DNA from: JAGXQV01 sp964451375
GTDB taxonomy: Bacteria > Pseudomonadota > Gammaproteobacteria > Burkholderiales > Sulfuricellaceae
Length of the DNA: 64,000 nucleotides
Assembly: GCA_964451375.1 (NCBI GenBank)
Contig: CAYVIN010000011.1
Span: forward strand, 1-64,000
Direction: 5' to 3'
Shown here: piece after piece, positions 16,354 through 24,395 of the stretch
Position numbering within the stretch: position 1 is the first letter of the stretch
How the letters are laid out: the number at the start of each line of letters is the position of its first letter
Made by a program: the position numbers and the translations under genes
The notes under the pieces: model-generated
What the model was told of the DNA's origin: nothing
Databases searched by the model: none
Seen by the model: only the letters and a program-made list of their open reading frames with translations

Positions 16354-18273
16354 ATGCTTCGTAATCTTCGTTTATGGGCCAAGGCCATGTTGGCCATGGG
16401 ACTTTCGATAGTGGTGGTGGGGGGATTGTTGACGATTTCCAATCTGCGCACCATGGAAGACCTGATATACAAAGCCGAACGCAAGGAACTGGCCGCTCAT
16501 CTGAAGGCGATCACCAACAGCATTGCGGCGGAAAGCCGGATGGCCGAGGCGATGAGCGCGCTGGTCGGGAATATCCCGCTGGTGCAGGAAAAATTCGAGG
16601 GTGGCGACCGCAACGCCCTCGGCAACCTGTTTCTGCCGGGTTTCAAGGTGCTGGTCAAGGATTACGGCGTCGAGCAGTTCCAGTTCCACACGCCGCCCGC
16701 CACCTCGTTCCTGCGGGTGCACAAGCCGGAGAAATTCGGCGACGACCTTTCCTCCTTCCGCAAAACCGTGGTGGACACCAACAATACCAAAAAACCCACA
16801 CGCGGCCTGGAGGGCGGTGTCGCAGGCCTCGGCGCACGGGGTCTGGTTCCGGTGTTCCACGGCGGTAAACACGTCGGTTCGGTGGAATTCGGGATGAGTT
16901 TCGGGCAAGCCTTCTTCGACAATTTCAAGGCGCAGAACAAGGTGGACGCCGGTCTTGCGCTGCTCAACGGCGACGGTTTCAAATCCATGGCCTCCACCAT
17001 GGGTAAGGAGCCGGTTCTCTCCAGCGAAGTCCTGCGCAAGGCCCTGGGCGGCGAAACCCAACTCGAACACCGCACCCTCAACGGTGTCCCCCAGGCCATT
17101 TACGCGGCGCCAATCAGCGATTTTTCCGGCAAGGCCATCGGGGTGGTGGAAATCGCCATGGATAACAGCGCCTACTTGGCTTCGTTGGCGAGCGCCCGCA
17201 ATTCGGCGTTCCTGGTCGGTTTTGTGTCGCTGGCGCTGGGCTTTGTGCTGGCGATGTTGTCGGCCCGTCATCTGGTGGGACGGATCAGCGTCGTGGTCGC
17301 CGGCGTCAACCGGGTCGCGCAGGGCGATCTGACGGCGGACATCCGCGACGACCATGGTGATGAAATCGCCGAACTGGCCCAGGCCGCCAATGAAATGCGG
17401 CGTCAATTACATGTGCTGGCGTCCCAGGTCGGGACTCATGCAGAGCGGGTCAACGCCGCCTCGCTGGACATCTCCGGCGCGGTGGAAAACCAGGCGGCCA
17501 CTTCCTCGCAAATGTCTTCGTCGGTCGCCGAAATTACCTCGACGATGGAAGAATTGTCGGCGTCTTCCACCCAGATTGCCGACCATTCCAAATCGGTGGT
17601 GGATATCGCCACCCAGACCTGGGAAAGCAGTAAACGCGGCTCCGAAGCCATGCAATTGGTGCAGGGGCGGATGGAAGGCATCCGCGCCGACAATCTGAAC
17701 AGCCTGGAAGAAATCGTGGCGCTCGGCGCGAAATCCAAGGAAATCAGCAAGGTCATGGAAATCATCAATTCCATCGCCGACCAGACCAAACTCATCGCCT
17801 TTAACGCCGCGCTGGAAGCCTCCAGCGCCGGGGAGGCGGGTAAACGCTTCTCGGTGGTGGCCCAGGAAATCCGCCGCCTCGCCGACAGCGTGACCGATTC
17901 CACCGGCGAAATCGAGGACAAGGTTCAGGAAATCCAGGACTCCATCAGCCGTCTGGTGATCACTTCGGAACAGGGCGCAGACGCCATCAACGCAGGGATG
18001 GAGGCAAGTTCGAGCACCGCCTTGCGCCTCGGCGAACTGGTCAACGCCGCCAGCCATACCACCAGCGCAGCGCAACAGATTTCGCTGTCCACCCAGCAAC
18101 AGAAAACCGCCAGCACCCAGGTGGTGGTGGCCTTGCGCGAGATCGTCACGGCCAGCTCGCATACCGCCCAATCCATAGGGCGGATCAACCAGGTCAGCCG
18201 GGAAATGACCTATATGTCGAACGAGCTTAGCGAACTGGTGCAACGCTTCAAGCTGGCCGAAGCTGGCTGCTAG
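16354..18273 (+). CDS. Methyl-accepting chemotaxis protein with double Cache sensor (dCache_3-type)
   Basis: First receptor of the Wsp-like cluster, 639 residues. TM1 about 9-28; a large periplasmic domain 30-282 with the diagnostic QFHTPPATSFLRVHKPEKFG segment of the dCache_3 family; TM2 about 282-305; HAMP; signalling coiled coil. The tip (about 472-512) reads IADQTKLIAFNAALEASSAG rather than the classical TNLLALNAAIEAARAG. The same tip occurs in the next two receptors, so all three probably dock on one CheA/CheW set. ATG at 16354 is preferred to the in-frame TTG at 16333 because CGGGG at 16341-16345 is correctly spaced for it. Confidence 0.93.
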   Translation: MLRNLRLWAKAMLAMGLSIVVVGGLLTISNLRTMEDLIYKAERKELAAHLKAITNSIAAESRMAEAMSALVGNIPLVQEKFEGGDRNALGNLFLPGFKVLVKDYGVEQFQFHTPPATSFLRVHKPEKFGDDLSSFRKTVVDTNNTKKPTRGLEGGVAGLGARGLVPVFHGGKHVGSVEFGMSFGQAFFDNFKAQNKVDAGLALLNGDGFKSMASTMGKEPVLSSEVLRKALGGETQLEHRTLNGVPQAIYAAPISDFSGKAIGVVEIAMDNSAYLASLASARNSAFLVGFVSLALGFVLAMLSARHLVGRISVVVAGVNRVAQGDLTADIRDDHGDEIAELAQAANEMRRQLHVLASQVGTHAERVNAASLDISGAVENQAATSSQMSSSVAEITSTMEELSASSTQIADHSKSVVDIATQTWESSKRGSEAMQLVQGRMEGIRADNLNSLEEIVALGAKSKEISKVMEIINSIADQTKLIAFNAALEASSAGEAGKRFSVVAQEIRRLADSVTDSTGEIEDKVQEIQDSISRLVITSEQGADAINAGMEASSSTALRLGELVNAASHTTSAAQQISLSTQQQKTASTQVVVALREIVTASSHTAQSIGRINQVSREMTYMSNELSELVQRFKLAEAGC

Positions 18274-18340
18274 AGGAAAACCCGCCTGCCGAACAGGGTA
18301 AAATACGCAATTCGCAAAAGTGTCGTAAGGGAATGACAAG

Positions 18341-19960
18341 ATGTCGATCAATGCCAAGCTGCTGCTGACCATCGCCGCGATCCTGCTGGGACTGATCTCG
18401 GTGGCCGGGTTCACGCTGCTGGAGGAAAAGTCCGCGCTGCTCGAAGACCGCAAGGTCAGCACCCGCCATGTCGTGGAAACTGCCCACGGGGTGCTGGAAC
18501 ATTACTACGCGCGGCAGAAAAGCGGCGAACTCAGCGAGGCGCAAGCCCAGCTAGGCGCGCGCAACCAACTCAAGGCTATGCGTTACGGCGACAACGAATA
18601 TTTCTGGATCAACGACATGCGCCATCGCATGGTAATGCACCCGGTCAAGCCGGAAATGGAAGGCCAGGATTACACGGGCTTCAAGGACGCCAAGGGAAAA
18701 CTGATGTTCGGCGAGTTCGTCCAGACCGTGCGCGACGCGGGGGCCGGCTACGTCGAGTATTACTGGCCCAAGCCCGGTTTCGCGGAGCCGGTTGCAAAAA
18801 TTTCCTACGTGAAGGGCTTCGAGCCGTGGGGCTGGGTACTCGGTTCGGGCATCTACCTGGACGACGTGGACGCGCTCTTCCGCAAAAACGCCACTCGTCT
18901 GTTCACCAGCATCGCCGCCATCGTGCTGGTCATCGGCGCGGTTCTGGTGTGGGGCGGACGGCGCCTGGTGGCGCGCATCGGCGCCGTGGTGACCGGCGTG
19001 AACCGGGTTGCCCAGGGCGACCTCACCGTTGACATCGCGGATGGCGGCAGCGATGAAATCGGCCAGCTTGCCGAAGCCGCCAACGCCATGCGTCGCCAGC
19101 TCCGCGACCTGTCGGCCCAGATCGACAGCCATGCCGGGGAGGTCAACCAGGCCTCGCTGCAAATCGCTGCGGCGGTGGAAAGCCAGGCGGCCACCTCGGC
19201 GCAAATGTCTTCATCGGTTGCAGAAATCACTTCGACCATGGAAGAACTCTCGGCCTCCTCCACGCAGATCGCCGACCATTCCAAGGCGGTGGTGGACATC
19301 GCCACCCAGACCTGGGAAAGCAGCAAACGCGGCGCCGAAGCCATGCAGTTGGTGCAGGGGCGCATGGAAGGCATCCGCGCCGACAACCAGAACAACCTCG
19401 AAGAAATCGTCGCGCTGGGGACCAAATCCAAGCAGATCAGCAAGGTAATGGAAATCATCAACGCCATCGCCGACCAGACCAAGCTGATCGCCTTCAATGC
19501 CGCGCTGGAAGCCTCCAGCGCGGGGGAGGCGGGCAAGCGCTTCTCGGTGGTGGCCCAGGAAATCAGGCGTCTTGCCGACAGCGTGACCGATTCCACCGGG
19601 GAAATCGAGGCCAAGGTTCAGGAAATTCAGGACTCGATCAGCCGCCTGGTAATCACCTCGGAAAACGGCGCCACGGCCATTGGGGCCGGCATGGAGGCCG
19701 CCGCCGCGAGCGCGCAGCGCTTGAGCGATCTGGTTGGTGCCGCCAGCCACACCACCAGCGCGGCCCAGCAGATTTCGCTCTCCACCCAGCAGCAAAAATC
19801 CGCCAGCAACCAGGTGGTGGTGGCGCTGCGCGAAATCGTTACGGCCAGTTCGCAGACCGCCCAATCCATCGGGCGGATCAACCAGGTCAGTCACGAAATG
19901 ACCGGCATCTCGGCGGAACTGGGCGACTTGTTGAAACGGTTCAAATTCAAAAATGTTTAG
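18341..19960 (+). CDS. Methyl-accepting chemotaxis protein with single Cache (sCache_2-type) sensor
   Basis: Second receptor of the cluster, 539 residues. TM1 about 8-27, Cache domain 28-185 (NEYFWINDMRHRMVMHP, ISYVKGFEPWGWVLGSGIYL), TM2 about 185-207, HAMP with VNRVAQGDLT, then the signalling region. Its sensor resembles that of the receptor at 6789. Its cytoplasmic half is nearly the same as that of the receptor at 16354, including VDIATQTWESSKRG and IADQTKLIAFNAALEASSAG. That mosaic suggests exchange of sensor modules on a shared signalling domain. AAGGGA precedes the ATG. It lies 67 bases after the previous receptor. Confidence 0.93.
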   Translation: MSINAKLLLTIAAILLGLISVAGFTLLEEKSALLEDRKVSTRHVVETAHGVLEHYYARQKSGELSEAQAQLGARNQLKAMRYGDNEYFWINDMRHRMVMHPVKPEMEGQDYTGFKDAKGKLMFGEFVQTVRDAGAGYVEYYWPKPGFAEPVAKISYVKGFEPWGWVLGSGIYLDDVDALFRKNATRLFTSIAAIVLVIGAVLVWGGRRLVARIGAVVTGVNRVAQGDLTVDIADGGSDEIGQLAEAANAMRRQLRDLSAQIDSHAGEVNQASLQIAAAVESQAATSAQMSSSVAEITSTMEELSASSTQIADHSKAVVDIATQTWESSKRGAEAMQLVQGRMEGIRADNQNNLEEIVALGTKSKQISKVMEIINAIADQTKLIAFNAALEASSAGEAGKRFSVVAQEIRRLADSVTDSTGEIEAKVQEIQDSISRLVITSENGATAIGAGMEAAAASAQRLSDLVGAASHTTSAAQQISLSTQQQKSASNQVVVALREIVTASSQTAQSIGRINQVSHEMTGISAELGDLLKRFKFKNV

Positions 19961-20032
19961 TTTTTAATGCTTATTGGCGGTGCGCCTGCGGCGCGTATTT
20001 CATTAAACATTCAACATTAAGCATTAAAAATT
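19961..20032. repeat. AT-rich spacer with 13-bp inverted repeat
   Basis: TTTTTAATGCTTA (19961-19973) and TAAGCATTAAAAA (20018-20030) are perfect inverted copies flanking a GC-rich hairpin (GCGCC/GGCGC). The inner motif TTAAACATTCAACATTAAGC recurs in degenerate form at 28844-28872 and 58013-58041, so it looks like a spacer repeat family of this genome. It might also act as a weak attenuator inside the operon. Confidence 0.45.
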
Positions 20033-20053
20033 GCTTTATATAGAGGGGTAGGA

Positions 20054-21766
20054 ATGAACCAGTTGCGCAATCTCAGCCTGTTTCAGCGATTTGCCATCCT
20101 GATCGGCGTTTTCGCCGTCGGCTTCAGCCTGTATGGCGTGTGGTCGTTCAAGACGCTCGACGATCTGAAAGTCAACGGCCCCCTGTATCAGCGCATCGTG
20201 CAGGGCAAGGATCTGATTGCCGACATCCTTCCGCCGCCCGAATACATCATCGAATCCTATCTGGTTTGCCTGCAACTGGCGGAAGCCGACAAGTCCGAAC
20301 AGGGCCGTCTGATAGAGCGGTTCAAGGCGCTCAAGGGAGAATATGACACGCGCCACGCATTCTGGAGCAAGGAACCACTGGAAAACGAACTCGCCGACAT
20401 TTTCCTCAAACAGGCCCATCAGCCGGCGCTGGCGTTTTACGAACTGGCTTTCAAGGATTACCTCCCGGCCCTCCAGAAAGGCGACCACGCTGCCGCCGCT
20501 GCCGCGATGGCGCGCCTCAAGCCGCTTTATGAAACCCACCGCAAGGCCATTGATCAGGTGGTGGAAATAACCACCAAACGCAATGAGGCCGACGAAACCA
20601 AAGCCAAGGAGCAGATCCACGCCTCCAGCGTTTTGTTGCTGACCATCCTGGTAGTGTCGCTGGCTATTGCCATAGCGGTCGCCGTGGCGATTATCCGCAG
20701 CCTGCTGGCGAGCCTCGGCGGCGAACCGGAATACGCCGTTCGTATCGCCCATGCCATCGCTTCCTGTGATTTGACCCTCGACATCAAAACTGCGCCGGGC
20801 GACCAGAGCAGCCTGCTGGCGGCGATGAAATCCATGCAGTTCAGTCTCGCCCGGATGATCGGCAAGGTTGACGACAGCGTCGCCAAACTCGCGATGTCCG
20901 CCACCCGCCTCGCCGAAACCGCCGGGATGGTGCACAACAACACCTATCATCAACAGGCGCTGGGCAACTCGATTGCCGCCGCCGTCGAGGAAATGTCCTC
21001 CACCGTCACCGAAATCACTTCGACCATGGAAGAACTGTCCGCCTCGTCGTCACAAATCGCCGACCATTCCAAATCGGTGGTGGACATCGCCACCCAAACC
21101 TGGGAAACCAGCAAACTCGGTTCGGAAGCGATGCAAACCGTGCAGGGACGAATGGCCAACATCCAATCCGACAATCTGGACAGTCTTCGCGAAATTGTCG
21201 CTCTTGGAAGCAAATCCAAGGAAATCAGCAAGGTCATGGAAATGATCAACACGATTGCCGACCAGACCAAGCTGATCGCCTTCAACGCCGCGCTGGAGGC
21301 CTCCAGCGCCGGGGAAGCAGGCAAGCGTTTTTCGGTGGTGGCCCAGGAAATCCGCCGCCTCGCCGACAGCGTGACCGATTCCACCGGCGAAATCGAAGCC
21401 AAGATTCAGGAAATTCAGGACTCCATCAACCGCCTGGTGATCACTTCCGAAAAAGGCGCGTCGGTCATCGAGGCCGGCATGGAGGAAAGCGCCCTTACCG
21501 CCCAGCGGCTCAGCGAACTGGTCGGCGCAGCCAGTCATACCACCAGCGCCGCCCAGCAGATTTCCCTGTCCACCCAGCAGCAGAAAACCGCCAGCGGACA
21601 GGTGGTGATGGCGCTGCGGGAAATCGTGACCGCGAGCACCAACACCAGCCGCTCGATAGTCAACATTACCGAAATCGGCCAGGAAATGAACACCCTGTCC
21701 ACCAATCTGGAAGCACTGGTCAAGCAATTCAAGCTGGCCGGGCATCCCCACCAGGTGGCGGCTTGA
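20054..21766 (+). CDS. Methyl-accepting chemotaxis protein with helical periplasmic sensor
   Basis: Third receptor of the cluster, 570 residues. TM1 about 13-32; a mostly helical periplasmic domain to about 188 with VNGPLYQRIVQGKDLIADIL and PPPEYIIESYL, which looks like a four-helix-bundle-type sensor; TM2 about 190-215; signalling domain. The tip (about 397-440) again has IADQTKLIAFNAALEASSAG, and VDIATQTWETSK is shared with its neighbours. The ligand is unknown. Its start has AGAGGGG upstream. It lies just upstream of cheB in the same direction. Confidence 0.92.
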   Translation: MNQLRNLSLFQRFAILIGVFAVGFSLYGVWSFKTLDDLKVNGPLYQRIVQGKDLIADILPPPEYIIESYLVCLQLAEADKSEQGRLIERFKALKGEYDTRHAFWSKEPLENELADIFLKQAHQPALAFYELAFKDYLPALQKGDHAAAAAAMARLKPLYETHRKAIDQVVEITTKRNEADETKAKEQIHASSVLLLTILVVSLAIAIAVAVAIIRSLLASLGGEPEYAVRIAHAIASCDLTLDIKTAPGDQSSLLAAMKSMQFSLARMIGKVDDSVAKLAMSATRLAETAGMVHNNTYHQQALGNSIAAAVEEMSSTVTEITSTMEELSASSSQIADHSKSVVDIATQTWETSKLGSEAMQTVQGRMANIQSDNLDSLREIVALGSKSKEISKVMEMINTIADQTKLIAFNAALEASSAGEAGKRFSVVAQEIRRLADSVTDSTGEIEAKIQEIQDSINRLVITSEKGASVIEAGMEESALTAQRLSELVGAASHTTSAAQQISLSTQQQKTASGQVVMALREIVTASTNTSRSIVNITEIGQEMNTLSTNLEALVKQFKLAGHPHQVAA

Positions 21767-21807
21767 AAAACCGCATCAACCAGTTCTTTGCAAGGGCTTA
21801 ATACAGC

Positions 21808-22887
21808 ATGACAAAAATCCGGGTATTGCTTACCGACGACAGCAGCGTGGCGCGTAGTCTGCTGCGCAATTTTCTGGAAAGCGACGCAGATATCGAAGTC
21901 GTCGGGGAGGCCCACAACGGCCAGGAAGCCGTCCGCCTCGCCCGTGAATTGCGCCCCAACCTGATCACCATGGATCTGGAAATGCCGGTGATGAACGGGA
22001 TGCAGGCCATTGAGGAAATCATGTCAAGCAAGGCCGTGCCCATCCTGGTGGTCAGCAGCGTGGCGGACGCACAAAACGCTTACGCGGCGGTGGCGCGCGG
22101 CGCGCTGGAAGTCATCGCCAAACCGGAGTTCGATCCGACCGTCGCGGCGGAATTCGTCGCCAAGGTAAAAATGCTCGCCGGCGTCCCGGTGATCACCCAT
22201 CTGCGCGCCAAACCGTTGGCTTCCGCACATCCGTCGCCCGCTCCGATTATGTCGCCACCCCGCCCTGAAAAGGCGGCGCAGCCATCCGGGGGCTATACCC
22301 GGCTGTTCGCCATCGCCTCATCAACCGGCGGCCCGCAGGCGCTGGCGCTGATATTACGCAGCCTGCCGGCGAACTTTCCCTGCCCGATTCTGATTGCCCA
22401 GCACATTTCCGACGGCTTTGCCGGCGGCATGGCCGACTGGCTGGCCGGGTTGTGCCGTCTACCCGTGCGACTGGCGCGGGAGGGGGAATTGATCATGCCC
22501 GGCACGGTGTACATCTCGCCGTCCGAGGCCAATCTGGCCATCACCCCGACCCGCCGGGTCACCCTGCTGACCCGCCTGCCCAATGAAATCTACCGGCCCA
22601 CCTGCAACATCCTGCTCAATTCGGCGGCGAATATTTTCGGACGTAACGCGATCGGCATCATTCTCACCGGGATGGGCAGCGACGGCGCGCGAGGGATTGA
22701 GGCAATCCGCCACGCCGGTGGTTTTACCCTCGGCCAGGATGAAGCCAGTTCGGTGATTTACGGCATGAACAAGGTCGCCATCGATGCCGGCAACGTGCAG
22801 AACATTCTCCCGGCGGAACGTTTCGCCGCTGAAATGTGCCGTATCGCCGGCGTCGCCTGCCCCGAGCCGACAGGAGCCGCCACATGA
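21808..22887 (+). CDS. cheB: CheB-type protein-glutamate methylesterase (WspF-like)
   Basis: Removes methyl groups from receptor glutamates. Residues 1-120 are a receiver with LLTDDSSVARS, Asp56 in LITMDLEMPVMNG and the VIAKPEF lysine. A Pro-rich linker follows, then the esterase with the triad Ser172 (ASSTGGPQ), His199 (IAQHIS) and Asp292 (GMGSDGARG). Length 359 is normal. Its stop overlaps the cheR start as ATGA. In Wsp systems the CheB homologue is WspF, whose loss locks the pathway on; here it is followed by a TPR-bearing CheR, as expected for that class. Confidence 0.94.
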   Translation: MTKIRVLLTDDSSVARSLLRNFLESDADIEVVGEAHNGQEAVRLARELRPNLITMDLEMPVMNGMQAIEEIMSSKAVPILVVSSVADAQNAYAAVARGALEVIAKPEFDPTVAAEFVAKVKMLAGVPVITHLRAKPLASAHPSPAPIMSPPRPEKAAQPSGGYTRLFAIASSTGGPQALALILRSLPANFPCPILIAQHISDGFAGGMADWLAGLCRLPVRLAREGELIMPGTVYISPSEANLAITPTRRVTLLTRLPNEIYRPTCNILLNSAANIFGRNAIGIILTGMGSDGARGIEAIRHAGGFTLGQDEASSVIYGMNKVAIDAGNVQNILPAERFAAEMCRIAGVACPEPTGAAT

Positions 22888-24389
22888 GCGATCTCGACAT
22901 TACGCCGTTCAAGGAACTGGTCAGGCAACGCTGCGGACTGGTTCTCGAAGGCAACAACGAGGACAAGCTCGCTACCGTGCTGCAGCAGCGGATCAGCTTG
23001 GGCAAGGTCAACCCCGACGATTATTATGCGCGGCTCTACGGCGACCATCAGGAGTTTCAGGAACTGGTGAATCTGCTCACCATCAATGAAACCTATTTCT
23101 TCCGCGAGTCCGAACAAATCCAATTGCTCACCGACACCATTGCCCCCCGCCTGCTGGCGCAGCGCGGCGCCAGCCTGCCGTTGCGTATCCTCAGCGCCGG
23201 CTGCTCTTCCGGCGAGGAGCCGTATTCCATCCTGATGGCGTTGCAGGAAAAATTCGGCGACAGCAGTTCCGCGCTGTTTTCCATGGCGGGCGGCGATATC
23301 GATACCCAGGTGCTCGCCAAGGCGCGCGCCGGGTGTTACGGTGATTTCTCTTTCCGGGGCGTGTCCGACGCCATCAAGTCCCGCTATTTCGAGCGCGATC
23401 CGTATGCCTGGCGGCTCCGCGACGATTTGCGCAAACGCGTCGAGTTTCATCGCCTCAACCTGCTGGCGGAGAGTTTCCCGGCGGAATTACACGGCTTCGA
23501 CGTTATATTTTTCCGTAACGTGTCGATTTATTTCGATACCCCGACACGCCGCCTGATCCAGCGTCATCTCGCCTCGCTGCTCAAGGAGGACGGCTACCTC
23601 ATCATCGGCACCGCCGAAACGCTCGCCAACAATCTGGGCGAACTGGCGTTGGTCGAGGAAGGCGGGCTGTTCTATTTCGTCAAACACAGCGCCGCGCATA
23701 CCCATCGTTTTCCCGGTGAGGCGCTGGGCTGGAGTTTGCCTACAGCATCAGCACCGACGCCGACGCCGCCTCCGACGCCGACGCCGCCGGTGGCAGCCCC
23801 CTCCGCCGTTACGCCACCTGCGCCGACCAAGGTTTTTTCGTTGCCCCCCGCTGCCGCCCCGTCTGCTTCCCCTGCAAGTCTGAGCGAAGCGCAGAAACTG
23901 ATCGGTGAAAAACGTTACGACGAAGCGTTGAGTCTCCTCGACAAGCTGTTGGTTCAACAACCCGGCGACGCCCAGGCGTTATTGTTGAAAGCCCACGTCC
24001 AACTCAATCGCAAGGCCTTTGGCGAGGCGGAGCGCACCGCCCAGCAGGTGCTCGACGCCGACCCCTGGTCGGTAGACGCCCTGATGGTGCTGGGTCTGGC
24101 CGCCAAGTGGCGCGAGCAGAGCGGCGACGCGGTACGCTGGTTCAAGCAGGCGGTGTATGCCCGTCATGAATGCTGGCCGGCCCGTTATTACCTGGCGGAG
24201 CTATACCGCAACAACGGCGAAACCGAAAAAGCTTGCCGTGAATACCGGGGCGTTCAGCAATCCCTGAGCCGCCCTCAGGACACCGGGCTGAAAGTCGTCC
24301 CGTTGGCCTTGCCGGCGGCGGAAGTGCGCTTCCTCTGCGAACACCAGCTTGCCCGCATGGACGGGCGGCGCGAAGCTACCGGGAGATAA
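22884..24389 (+). CDS. cheR: CheR-type methyltransferase with C-terminal TPRs (WspC-like)
   Basis: SAM-dependent methylation of receptors. The catalytic part (about 1-275) shows LTINETYFFRE, ILSAGCSSGEEPYS, GGDIDTQVLAKAR and FFRNVSIYFDTPTR. A Pro/Thr-rich linker (about 290-340) leads to TPR-like helices (LIGEKRYDEALSLLDKLL, LLKAHVQLNRKAFGEAE, ALMVLGLAAKWREQSGDA). CheR with TPRs is the WspC architecture. ATG at 22884 overlaps cheB by four bases. Length is 501 residues. The TPR region may bind receptors or the cyclase; that is inference. Confidence 0.93.
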   Translation: MSDLDITPFKELVRQRCGLVLEGNNEDKLATVLQQRISLGKVNPDDYYARLYGDHQEFQELVNLLTINETYFFRESEQIQLLTDTIAPRLLAQRGASLPLRILSAGCSSGEEPYSILMALQEKFGDSSSALFSMAGGDIDTQVLAKARAGCYGDFSFRGVSDAIKSRYFERDPYAWRLRDDLRKRVEFHRLNLLAESFPAELHGFDVIFFRNVSIYFDTPTRRLIQRHLASLLKEDGYLIIGTAETLANNLGELALVEEGGLFYFVKHSAAHTHRFPGEALGWSLPTASAPTPTPPPTPTPPVAAPSAVTPPAPTKVFSLPPAAAPSASPASLSEAQKLIGEKRYDEALSLLDKLLVQQPGDAQALLLKAHVQLNRKAFGEAERTAQQVLDADPWSVDALMVLGLAAKWREQSGDAVRWFKQAVYARHECWPARYYLAELYRNNGETEKACREYRGVQQSLSRPQDTGLKVVPLALPAAEVRFLCEHQLARMDGRREATGR

Positions 24390-24395
24390 ACCGCG

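Noticed and set aside
16074..16484. 136-codon minus-strand frame before the chemosensory cluster
   Set aside because: It overlaps the receptor start in antisense, has no ribosome site and no recognisable domain.
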